Origin: Bacteroidota bacterium
Lineage (GTDB): Bacteria > Bacteroidota > Ignavibacteria > UBA10030 > UBA8401
Length of the DNA: 64,000 nt
Assembly (NCBI GenBank): GCA_041658205.1
Contig: JBBAAO010000001.1
Span: forward strand, 2,542,001 to 2,606,000
Reading direction: 5' to 3'
The notes beneath the pieces were generated by a model that saw only the letters and a program-made list of their open reading frames with translations, had not been told where the DNA came from and searched no databases. Numbering within the stretch: the stretch's first letter is position 1; the number at the start of each line of letters is the position of its first letter. This document shows, piece by piece, positions 41,190 through 48,177 of this stretch. The translations under genes and the position numbers were made by a program.

Positions 41190-41750
41190 ATGAAATACAC
41201 TTATATGTTCGCAGTGTTGGTAGTATTCGCACTGATTGTGGTAAACACAAATGCTATAACTGCTCAAGATAAAAAGGATAAATCATGTGCCGGAGGGTGC
41301 TGTGGAGGGAAAAAAATGGCGATGGCAGACCCCACAGGGGGAAGTATGCAGGACCATAGCAGCCACAAGCATGATGCAAAAAAAGCAGATTCCAGTGCAC
41401 CTTCCATAAAGACTAAAGAAATCATTTACGCGTGCCCCATGCACCCAGAAGTCACATCCAACAAACCGGGCTCATGCCCAAAATGCAAAATGGATCTTGT
41501 TGAAGTAAAGAAGGATGGAAAGAAGTCAATGATGAAACAAAAAATGGAAGCAATGAAAGATGGTAAATACAATTGCTGCATCGAAGAGCCATGTGATGAA
41601 TGCATAAAAGCACACGGAACATGTGATTGCAAAAAAGCAGTCAAAAATGATAAGCCGGTATGCAATGAGTGCTATGAAGGTTGGCAAAAAGGCCAGGGAG
41701 CCGTTTCCGGCAAAGATGCGAAAGATATTAAAAAAGGACACAAACATTAA
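41190..41750 (+). CDS. Secreted Cys-rich heavy-metal-binding protein
   Basis: 186 residues with a signal peptide (about 1-25). A CAGGCCGG cluster (33-40) and a His-rich segment follow. Residues about 80-106 are a heavy-metal-binding domain (YACPMHPEVTSNKPGSCPKC, MDLV). The C-terminal third has many cysteines (CCIEEPCDECIKAHGTCDC, then CNECYEGW) and ends HKH. The protein probably binds copper or silver in the periplasm or outside. AAGGAG is 7 bases before the ATG. The same binding domain occurs at the N-terminus of the adaptor at 38938, so both may act in the same transfer path. Confidence 0.8.
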   Translation: MKYTYMFAVLVVFALIVVNTNAITAQDKKDKSCAGGCCGGKKMAMADPTGGSMQDHSSHKHDAKKADSSAPSIKTKEIIYACPMHPEVTSNKPGSCPKCKMDLVEVKKDGKKSMMKQKMEAMKDGKYNCCIEEPCDECIKAHGTCDCKKAVKNDKPVCNECYEGWQKGQGAVSGKDAKDIKKGHKH

Positions 41751-41770
41751 TCTCCACTAATGGAATTTCT

Positions 41771-42832
41771 ATGAATTCGTTCATCATCATCACTGTAAGT
41801 TTTATTTCCCTACTATTGTTAGGATGCAATGATCATGTTGCAGAAGATCATACCATACATCCAGGAACAAACGCAATAGTTTCAACAGAAATCCCGACAA
41901 TATCCTATAATGCGTTATTTGTTGTCAACGGCAATAGTAACTCTATTTCGGTGATCAATACCGATTCGGCGAAAGTAGCCGCGACGATTAGTTTTTCCAA
42001 TGCTTCATATCCTCACCACATCGGTATGAATTCAAGCCGTTCAAAGTTAGCGGTTGCTTTCCCTGGAAGTGATCTCAGCGGAGGGCATGGTGATGCACAT
42101 GGCAGTCAGGGTTCTGTTGCGGTCATTGATGCGCTGACTGGAAAAATGCTTGTTTCTAAAACATTGGTCTATCCAAATCATAATGCAATATTTTCGCCGG
42201 ATGATACCGATATTTGGACATCGCAAACATCGATTTCTGGAAAGGTGTTGATCTTGGATGCCACCACACTGGAAATAAAGAAAGAAATATCGGTGGGTAA
42301 AGATCCTGCGGAAGTTACCTTTTCGTTTGATGGCAAATATGCTTTTGTTTGCAATGGTGGTGATAATTCTGTTTCAGTTATTGAATACTCAACAAAGAAT
42401 GTAGTTAAAACTATTCCTGTTGGGGCTAATCCTGTAGGAGCTTGGCAAGGTTCAAACAATATGATGTACGTTGATAATGAAACGGGGAAATCAATTTCGG
42501 TTATAGATGTTTCAACGTTAACGGTTGTTCGCACCTATCCGCTTTCTTTCACCCCTGCAATGGCATTACTTTCACCAAACAATGAGTTGTGGGTAACCGA
42601 TACTGAAAATGGTAAGGTTGTATTCTTTGCGCTTGATTCTACACAAAAGAAAGGAGAGCTTTCTGTCGGTACTGGTACGCACGCATTGACATTTTCCGGT
42701 GACGGAAAATATGCCTATGTCACCAATCAAATCGCAGGAACTGTTTCAATAATTTCGGTTGCGGGCAAGAACATCATAACTCACATACCGGCTGGCGATA
42801 AACCCAATGGATGTTTGTACCGGCCAAAATAA
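41771..42832 (+). CDS. YncE-like beta-propeller lipoprotein
   Basis: 353 residues. Lipobox LLLGC near residue 18. The mature part has about seven YVTN-type blades (FVVNGNSNSISVINT, FVCNGGDNSVSVIE, AYVTNQIAGTVSIIS), forming a propeller. Such proteins are found in periplasmic or surface positions and some bind metals or DNA, but no reaction is known. It starts 20 bases after the Cys-rich protein and belongs to the same plus-strand run. A His-rich loop (SGGHGDAHGSQG) may contribute metal binding. Confidence 0.82.
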   Translation: MNSFIIITVSFISLLLLGCNDHVAEDHTIHPGTNAIVSTEIPTISYNALFVVNGNSNSISVINTDSAKVAATISFSNASYPHHIGMNSSRSKLAVAFPGSDLSGGHGDAHGSQGSVAVIDALTGKMLVSKTLVYPNHNAIFSPDDTDIWTSQTSISGKVLILDATTLEIKKEISVGKDPAEVTFSFDGKYAFVCNGGDNSVSVIEYSTKNVVKTIPVGANPVGAWQGSNNMMYVDNETGKSISVIDVSTLTVVRTYPLSFTPAMALLSPNNELWVTDTENGKVVFFALDSTQKKGELSVGTGTHALTFSGDGKYAYVTNQIAGTVSIISVAGKNIITHIPAGDKPNGCLYRPK

Positions 42833-42904
42833 TATTCAGAAGACCAATAAGGCATCAACGTCACATACCAAATGCCGTAACTTTAAATCTTGAAAGGAAT
42901 ATAT

Positions 42905-43474
42905 ATGAAATATCTCGTATTCGTCATCATTTCTTTGTCTATCATCGGTTGTGCCAGTGACGAAATGAACACTGCCATTAATCCAGTCGTCGACAATATC
43001 ACCGTCAGTCCATCAGACAATCAAACAAGTGTATCTACTTCTTCTCCGATCACGTTGACCTTTGCTAAGGCCGTAGATAAAAGTGTCGTAGAGAAGAATT
43101 TCCGATTAATGAATGAACGCTCCTACCTCGATTCTCTCTGTCCTGTATCTTCAACAATGAACCATGGCCAAATGTCTATGTCGATGATGGACAGTATGAA
43201 GATGAATCATCTCGACAGCATCCATGCACTATCGGGTAATTTTTATTGGAGTTCTGATGGAAAGAGCTGCACCTTCAAACCCGATTCAACCCTTTATCCC
43301 GGTATGCAGCATATGATCCATTTGCGTGATGGGATGGTAAGAATGATGGAATCTTCAATGGGTTCCATGGGAATGATGGGTCGGAATGGAATGGGTTCTG
43401 GAATGGGAATGACATTTCATTTTACTACCGTAAGCACCACGTTGGGCGGCGGACATGATTCACATCATCCATAA
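42905..43474 (+). CDS. Ig-like, Met/His-rich lipoprotein
   Basis: 189 residues from the ATG at 42905, preceded by AAAGGA. Lipobox IIGC. Residues about 30-75 are an SbsA/Big_5 Ig-like strand pattern (VSPSDNQTSVSTSSPITLTF, FAKAVD). The rest is exceptionally rich in Met and His (MNHGQMSMSMMDSMKMNHLD, split before LD; MMESSMGSMGMMGRNGMGSG), consistent with copper or silver binding. A paralogue is encoded on the opposite strand at 47280-47831. The next lipoprotein gene starts 11 bases later. Confidence 0.75.
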   Translation: MKYLVFVIISLSIIGCASDEMNTAINPVVDNITVSPSDNQTSVSTSSPITLTFAKAVDKSVVEKNFRLMNERSYLDSLCPVSSTMNHGQMSMSMMDSMKMNHLDSIHALSGNFYWSSDGKSCTFKPDSTLYPGMQHMIHLRDGMVRMMESSMGSMGMMGRNGMGSGMGMTFHFTTVSTTLGGGHDSHHP

Positions 43475-43484
43475 GGAGCACGTT

Positions 43485-44075
43485 ATGAAAATCGACTATT
43501 TAAAGATCACAGTTATTGCACTCTTAGGTTTATTTTTTTCATCCTGTATGCATGCCGTCATGATGGGAAGTCACGATAACCATGAAGAAATGGAATCAAT
43601 AAGCGTCTCGAAAGAGACCTCCAGCGGTGACTATTCACTTGCAGTTACTATTCCCCCAATGGAAACAAACAAAGAGAATATTATCACGGTAACTCTAAGA
43701 TCGAAAAGCGGAGTTCCCGACGATGCGACCATTCATTATATGATTACTAAATCTGAAATGGATGGTGCTTCAAATGGTCACGAACATGGATTAAAAAATG
43801 ATTCTGAGGATTTCAAAGCCATTCATCAGACCATTTCTATACTGAATGGAGCAGCATTTATTCCGTATGAGCCAACAATACCTGGCAGATTTACTTTTTC
43901 CGTAAAAACAACTGTAGATTCCGTTGCACTATCAACAGATTTGAATTTCACGGTGCACGAGAAAAAAGAACACGGCATGATGGGGATGGGAGGCGATTGG
44001 GACTATCCAATTCTAGGAGTGTTGGCTATGAGCGCGATGATGATATCAATGTGGGCAATACGAGGAGGATTTTAA
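43485..44075 (+). CDS. His/Met-rich lipoprotein with C-terminal membrane helix
   Basis: 196 residues from the ATG at 43485, chosen for AAGGAG 6 bases upstream. Lipobox FSSC. The middle part (about 45-150) is beta-rich with 'TIPPMETNKENIITVTL' and 'PGRFTFSVKTTV', a pattern like YtkA/FixH-type exported domains. There are His/Met clusters (GSHDNHEEM, HEHG, EHGMMGMGG). A final hydrophobic helix (about 170-190) is followed by RGGF. It is the last gene of the copper/silver run and ends just before a terminator. Confidence 0.7.
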   Translation: MKIDYLKITVIALLGLFFSSCMHAVMMGSHDNHEEMESISVSKETSSGDYSLAVTIPPMETNKENIITVTLRSKSGVPDDATIHYMITKSEMDGASNGHEHGLKNDSEDFKAIHQTISILNGAAFIPYEPTIPGRFTFSVKTTVDSVALSTDLNFTVHEKKEHGMMGMGGDWDYPILGVLAMSAMMISMWAIRGGF

Positions 44076-44112
44076 ATACCCTGCTTAGTCGTTTTCGTGG
44101 GGTTCTTTAAGG

Positions 44113-44150
44113 CAAAAAGGGAAACAGGTCATAGTTTCCCTTTTTGTCTT
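44113..44150 (+). terminator. Intrinsic terminator of the copper/silver run
   Basis: Arms 44113-44125 and 44134-44146 (CAAAAAGGGAAAC/GTTTCCCTTTTTG) pair perfectly with an 8-base loop, and TCTTTT follows on the plus strand. It lies 38 bases past the last lipoprotein stop. Confidence 0.88.
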
Positions 44151-44152
44151 TT

Positions 44153-44395
44153 AATCATTTTATTCCAATCTATTTAGAAGGACAGACAACAGTGCCATAC
44201 GAACAAAATACACAGCATTCTCCTTCCTTCGGTATTAATAACCAAATATTAGACCGACTATATTGTTTCAATCGTTCCTCCGTTCTATCTTGAAATAGTA
44301 GAAACACTTTGGATCCGATGTAAGCCTTAAATGATTGGGACCCATTTATCGGGATCTGTCATGTCATAACATTGGTAATTCACTTTTGCTGTATG
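44153..44395. other. Intergenic stretch between convergent operons
   Basis: With the terminator this is 320 bases without a gene, between the plus-strand copper/silver run and the minus-strand sulfur operon. I saw no further hairpin with a T-tract, no repeat and no reading frame of note. Confidence 0.5.
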
Positions 44396-44716
44396 TTAAA
44401 ATGTAATAATCTTATCAGCCCACTCTACCATTTCTAAACAATCAACCATTGTTGAAATCGGACAGACGTCAGTACTATCCTGGTTCCGGGATTTGATGCA
44501 CGTTCCGCACGCCAACACGACTCCTTTGTTTTCAACAAATTCATCGATCTGTTTCTTTGCATTATATTTTTCATGGACAATACTTTCAATTTCTACACCG
44601 GCGCTCATGAGAAATATCTTTACTTCATGTCCCTTCTTTAATGCGGTGTTTGCAAAGCGCACACCATTCCAAGCTTTTTCAGGCTCATTTGTTTCGATAA
44701 GAATTCCGATTTTCAT
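44396..44716 (-). CDS. DsrE-family sulfur-carrier-like protein
   Basis: 106 residues with a Rossmann-like alpha/beta pattern (MKIGILIETNEPEKAWNG, HEVKIFLMSAGVEIE). A conserved active-site-like Cys pair lies in LACGTCIKSR, and another Cys is in DVCPIS. The length and order fit the DsrE/DsrF-like family, which moves persulfide sulfur. GGAG precedes the ATG, and the start lies 2 bases after the nucleoside phosphorylase stop, so it is the last gene of the operon that begins with the ArsR regulator. A role in sulfide oxidation or persulfide handling with the flavoprotein at 45510 is likely. Confidence 0.82.
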   Translation of the reverse strand: MKIGILIETNEPEKAWNGVRFANTALKKGHEVKIFLMSAGVEIESIVHEKYNAKKQIDEFVENKGVVLACGTCIKSRNQDSTDVCPISTMVDCLEMVEWADKIITF

Positions 44717-44718
44717 AT

Positions 44719-45510
44719 TTATTTCTCCGTTGTCAAAATTTTTGTCGTATAATCAATGAGTGTCAGTGTATCGATACTTCCCATTTCTTCCCCCTTTTCA
44801 AAATCGCCTTCACTTTGCGCCATTGTGTTGGTGAGATGCGCAAAGCAGATCACCTTTTTGTGTTTCGCTTTAGAAAACGCATAAAGGGCAGCGGCTTCCA
44901 TTTCAACACATGTGACATTATGATTTTTTGCATATTGAATCGCCGATGCTGTCTCTCTAAATGGTGCATCGGTTGTCCAACTTAAGCCGTGAATAACTGA
45001 TAACGGTAATCCATTGAAGGAGCTGAGCAAATCCTTTAACAATGTGTGATTGATCGAAGCATCTTCGTCTGGCGGTAAATAATGGTAACTTGTCCCTTCA
45101 TCCCTAATTGTTTTATCGATCAGAACGAATCGAGTATTATTGTCAGGGGAAATAATAATACCAGCAGAGGTAATACTAATTAATAGTTGACAACCCGATG
45201 CGAACAATTCTTCAGCGACCAATACGGCAAAAGCTGAACCAACGACACTACCAACAATACCATACTCACGTTCTTGATAGATGAAATTGTATAGTTTTGT
45301 ATGATAACATGCCCAACATTTATTTAACTCCGCTTGACCGGTTCGGACCAGATATTCAACCAAATCACCATCTGGGTCAAGAATGCAAACATGGGGTATG
45401 CTACAGTTCTCGATTGATTTTTGTCTTCGTGCTTCGCGAAGTAAATTATCCGGGGTGAATACCGATGGCTCGTGATAGTATTTGTTCTCTAATATGTTGT
45501 ACATTGGCAT
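44719..45510 (-). CDS. Nucleoside phosphorylase (PNP/UDP family)
   Basis: 263 residues from the ATG at 45510, whose A is the last base of the flavoprotein stop (TAATG); longer frames lie inside that gene. Family blocks are visible: GSVVGSAFAVLVAEEL, SITSAGIIIS, a phosphate-binding-type RDEGTSYHYLPPDED, SWTTDAPFRET, and VEMEAAALYAF with the ribose-binding Met-Glu. The pattern is closest to uridine/purine phosphorylases, which split nucleosides with phosphate. Its place between a sulfide:quinone-type flavoprotein and a DsrE protein is unexpected. It could act on a sulfur-containing nucleoside, but this is inference. Confidence 0.83.
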   Translation of the reverse strand: MPMYNILENKYYHEPSVFTPDNLLREARRQKSIENCSIPHVCILDPDGDLVEYLVRTGQAELNKCWACYHTKLYNFIYQEREYGIVGSVVGSAFAVLVAEELFASGCQLLISITSAGIIISPDNNTRFVLIDKTIRDEGTSYHYLPPDEDASINHTLLKDLLSSFNGLPLSVIHGLSWTTDAPFRETASAIQYAKNHNVTCVEMEAAALYAFSKAKHKKVICFAHLTNTMAQSEGDFEKGEEMGSIDTLTLIDYTTKILTTEK

Positions 45511-46751
45511 TATATTTTGACAGGAATTCTGAGCATTTTCGCGCCGAGTTTTAGAAGCAAACCATACATGCTTTTCTTCAAACCAAACGGCGAAAGCCAC
45601 CATTGCTCAAATAAGATTTTTCCCCAATGCCATGCTCTGCCGATATTCCGTAATTGAAGTGTTGGATGCGGGTCATTCAAAAAATCGCCATAGGCAAATC
45701 CGGCCATTCCTTCGCCCGCTTCAAGCATGCAATATCCGGTTCCACAAAATATTGCAGTTGGCGAAATTCCGTTAATTTCATCAATGATACGATGTGCAAC
45801 AATTTCTGCCTGGTCGTGGGCAAATACTCCAGCTTTGGGAAGCATCATCGGAACATCCGGTTTCCATCGTCCCGGAATACTCATCGTTGTAACATCACCA
45901 ATGGCATAAACATTTTCCGCTTGAGTTTTCAGCGTCGAACGGTCAATAGGGATCCATCCGGCATCATTGGCGAGTGCGGATTCGCGAACCACCTTCGGAG
46001 CGCGGTGGGGCGGAATGGCAACAAGCATATCATAGGATTCAGGGTCTTTCCCTTCGAACGTGATTGTGCGATGGTGCGGATCGACTGATACAATTTTATG
46101 GAGGGGATGAAATGATATTCTCTTGGATGTAAGCATCTGCTTCACGGCATCGCCTAATTGAGGGCCTGCAACAGGCATCGGCTGAGGTTCCGGAGTGTAG
46201 AGATGAATATTTACTTTCTCATGCATCCCCCGGCTGCGGAAATACTCCGCCATCAGCATTGCACCTTCATGCGGCGCTCCCGGACATTTATACGGCATTG
46301 AACAAACGACAATATTTATTGTTCCTCCCGCAAAGTCATGTAATGCTGTGCGAAGCGACGTTGCATCAGAGAGTGAATAATACGAAAAGGCATTTCCGGA
46401 CAATCCGGGAATTAGCTCCGGAGCAAGCTCTGCACCAAGCGCAACAACAAGATAATCGTAACTCAATTTCTGGGTTGATAGAGAAACTGATTTGTGCAAA
46501 ACATCGATGTTTGTCACCTCGTCATAAACAATTTCAATTCCATCCCGAATTAATTGTCGAAGCGGTTTTGCAACAGCTTCCGTTGTCCTGTCGCCAGTCA
46601 TCACCCAAAGAAAAGAGGGAGCGAAAGCATGATGTTCATTTTTCTCGATGAGAATTATTCGATGTGATCGAGGCAATGCCGTGCGAAGTGTATTGGAAAC
46701 GATCATCCCGCCAACACCGCCGCCAAGGATGACAATTGTTTTCCCTTTCAT
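45510..46751 (-). CDS. Sulfide:quinone-oxidoreductase-like FAD protein
   Basis: 413 residues. An N-terminal FAD-binding motif (VILGGGVGGMIVSN) and a second nucleotide motif region are present. The C-terminal FAD block (NVYAIGDVTTM) follows, then a membrane-associating tail (WHWGKILFEQWWLSPFG). Cysteines at YKCPGAP (about 162) and GTGYCML (about 338) suit the disulfide of sulfide:quinone oxidoreductases and flavocytochrome c sulfide dehydrogenases. It probably oxidises sulfide or a persulfide and passes electrons to quinone at the inner face of the membrane. It overlaps the ArsR gene by 4 bases (ATGA) and the phosphorylase gene by 1 base. Confidence 0.87.
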   Translation of the reverse strand: MKGKTIVILGGGVGGMIVSNTLRTALPRSHRIILIEKNEHHAFAPSFLWVMTGDRTTEAVAKPLRQLIRDGIEIVYDEVTNIDVLHKSVSLSTQKLSYDYLVVALGAELAPELIPGLSGNAFSYYSLSDATSLRTALHDFAGGTINIVVCSMPYKCPGAPHEGAMLMAEYFRSRGMHEKVNIHLYTPEPQPMPVAGPQLGDAVKQMLTSKRISFHPLHKIVSVDPHHRTITFEGKDPESYDMLVAIPPHRAPKVVRESALANDAGWIPIDRSTLKTQAENVYAIGDVTTMSIPGRWKPDVPMMLPKAGVFAHDQAEIVAHRIIDEINGISPTAIFCGTGYCMLEAGEGMAGFAYGDFLNDPHPTLQLRNIGRAWHWGKILFEQWWLSPFGLKKSMYGLLLKLGAKMLRIPVKI

Positions 46752-47071
46752 GCGATTATTCCTTTCATCAGTTTTGTCTTTTTTGCTTGATGCTCCACAA
46801 GAACCTCGCGCATTAAATCACATGCTTTTATCACTTTGTGGTTAGAAATGCTGTAATAAATATTCAATCCATCCCTGCGAGAATCAAGAATGCCCGCTTT
46901 ACGTAAAACCGCAAGATGTTGCGATACATTCGCTTTCGGAATTTCCATAGTATCGACAATATCACCAACGCTTAATTCGTCATTTCTGAGAATGCTGAGT
47001 ATTTCCAAACGTTTTGCGTGGGAAAGGGTTTTGCATACTTCAGCATGAAGTTGAAAGATTTCTTTGTTCAT
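46748..47071 (-). CDS. ArsR-family transcriptional regulator
   Basis: 107 residues with a winged HTH: LSHAKRLEILSILRNDELSV (part), recognition helix ANVSQHLAVLRKAGIL, and wing SRRDGLNIYYSI. Two cysteines, Cys13 and Cys84, are present. Persulfide-sensing members such as SqrR/BigR use a Cys pair, and the regulated operon encodes sulfide-type enzymes, so a redox or sulfide sensor is plausible, although the positions do not match SqrR exactly. The gene is first in its operon, coupled to the flavoprotein (ATGA). A promoter with operator-like palindromes lies directly upstream, consistent with self-repression. Confidence 0.9.
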   Translation of the reverse strand: MNKEIFQLHAEVCKTLSHAKRLEILSILRNDELSVGDIVDTMEIPKANVSQHLAVLRKAGILDSRRDGLNIYYSISNHKVIKACDLMREVLVEHQAKKTKLMKGIIA

Positions 47072-47107
47072 TCTTCCTCCATCGGTTCTATGTTGCTCTG
47101 TTTCGTT

Positions 47108-47155
47108 GTTTCGATTTATTGAAACTAATATAACCAGGAAACGTTTCTATGTCAA
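47108..47155 (-). promoter_or_regulatory. Sigma-70-type promoter with overlapping operators
   Basis: On the minus strand TTGACA (47155-47150), a 17-base spacer and TATATT (47132-47127) form a near-consensus promoter. A perfect palindrome GAAACGTTTC (47138-47147) sits in the spacer. A second dyad, GTTTCGAT-TT-ATTGAAAC with one mismatch (47108-47125), covers the transcript start. Both share GTTTC/GAAAC half-sites. GGAGG precedes the ArsR ATG at 47071, so the leader is about 50 bases. The layout fits repression by the ArsR protein. Confidence 0.82.
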
Positions 47156-47279
47156 TATGTTAGATCCAAAAATGTCTAATCGATATGCACTTTGAGTAGA
47201 TAATAATACAATTTGGAAATGAAAATGCCATCGGTGTAAGCGATGGCATTGAGTAAAATCATTTTTCTAATAATTAGGT

Positions 47280-47831
47280 TTATTTCTTTGTAGTAAAGTG
47301 CAGATATTTTTCATCGGGGATTTCTGAACTTTGATAACTTCCCATATTCATCATACCACCACCATGCTGTTGCTGCATTGTTTTCATCATTGTCATCATT
47401 CCGGTTCTGAGATGAACCATATGTTTTGTTCCGTGTTTCAATGCAGAATCGGGCGTGAAACGGCACAGTGTCGAATCGTTGTTCCAAGAAAAATGTCCCC
47501 GAATCGAATGTAATGAATCAAGATGTTGCATCGTATTATTATGACCCATTGCTGATCCCATGTGACCATGTCCAATAGAATCCGATATAGGACATTGAGA
47601 GTCTAAAATTAAACTATCACTGAGAATAACAAGGTTTGCCTGGACAACCCGTGGATCCGGTTTGGTATAAAACTGTAGTGTGATCGGCTCACTTGGTGAA
47701 ACCTCCGTAGCATTGTCTGCAGGGGAGATTTTAACGAGGTCTGTCGTATTCGCCATCTGTGATTCGGTGCTATGCTCTTTGTTGCAACCGATAAATATTG
47801 TAATGAGTATAAATACTATAAATAGTTTCAT
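47280..47831 (-). CDS. Ig-like, His/Met-rich lipoprotein
   Basis: 183 residues, AAGGAGG 8 bases before the ATG. Lipobox IFIGC. An SbsA/Big_5 Ig-like start (ISPADNATEVSPSEPITLQF) is followed by a His/Met-rich region (GHGHMGSAMGHNNTMQHLD, then MMTMMKTMQQQHGGGMMNMG). Order, spacing and motifs match the lipoprotein at 42905-43474 on the other strand (DSxCPxS, HLDSxHxxxGxFxW, CxFxPDS, GxxHMxHLRxGM), so the two are paralogues. It probably binds metal at the periplasmic side of a membrane. Confidence 0.75.
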   Translation of the reverse strand: MKLFIVFILITIFIGCNKEHSTESQMANTTDLVKISPADNATEVSPSEPITLQFYTKPDPRVVQANLVILSDSLILDSQCPISDSIGHGHMGSAMGHNNTMQHLDSLHSIRGHFSWNNDSTLCRFTPDSALKHGTKHMVHLRTGMMTMMKTMQQQHGGGMMNMGSYQSSEIPDEKYLHFTTKK

Positions 47832-47967
47832 AATTTTTCCCTCCTTATTTAGATCTAAAGGCTCAATATCTATGCCATAGATGTTGCAAGAATACTTAAT
47901 AAATATATAGATTCATTTCCTATTGATGAGAATAAATCGATTTCGTTCTTACAGACTGCAAATTAAA

Positions 47968-48168
47968 TTATTCAATGTGAGTTTTTCCATTTTCAAAAAT
48001 ACTGTATCTCATTGGTAAAACAAATAATGTTAATAAAGTCGATGTGATTAAACCACCAATCACAACAATCGCAAGCAGACGCTGAACTTCCGTTCCTGCT
48101 GATATTGAAATTGTCATTGAAATAAATCTGAACGACTCGACTAGTGCTGTCGTTTTAGTGGAGAGCAA
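47968..48168 (-). pseudogene. Remnant of an RND heavy-metal pump (C-terminal end)
   Basis: The 66 codons read as the last part of a CzcA/CusA-type pump. TTALVESFRFISM, then SAGTEVQRLLAIVVIGGLIT and STLLTLFVLPMRYSIFENG match the conserved TM11-TM12 end, where intact pumps read GAGSEIQKPLATVVVGGLIT (as at 58004). Nothing of the other 950 or so residues is present upstream; the Cd/Zn ATPase gene ends 9 bases away instead. No ribosome site precedes it. It is a leftover of a deleted or recombined pump gene. Confidence 0.85.
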
Positions 48169-48177
48169 AAGAATCTC

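Noticed and set aside
45654..46088. 144-codon plus-strand frame opposite the flavoprotein gene
   Set aside because: Antisense to a gene with FAD-binding and Cys motifs; no family pattern in the frame.
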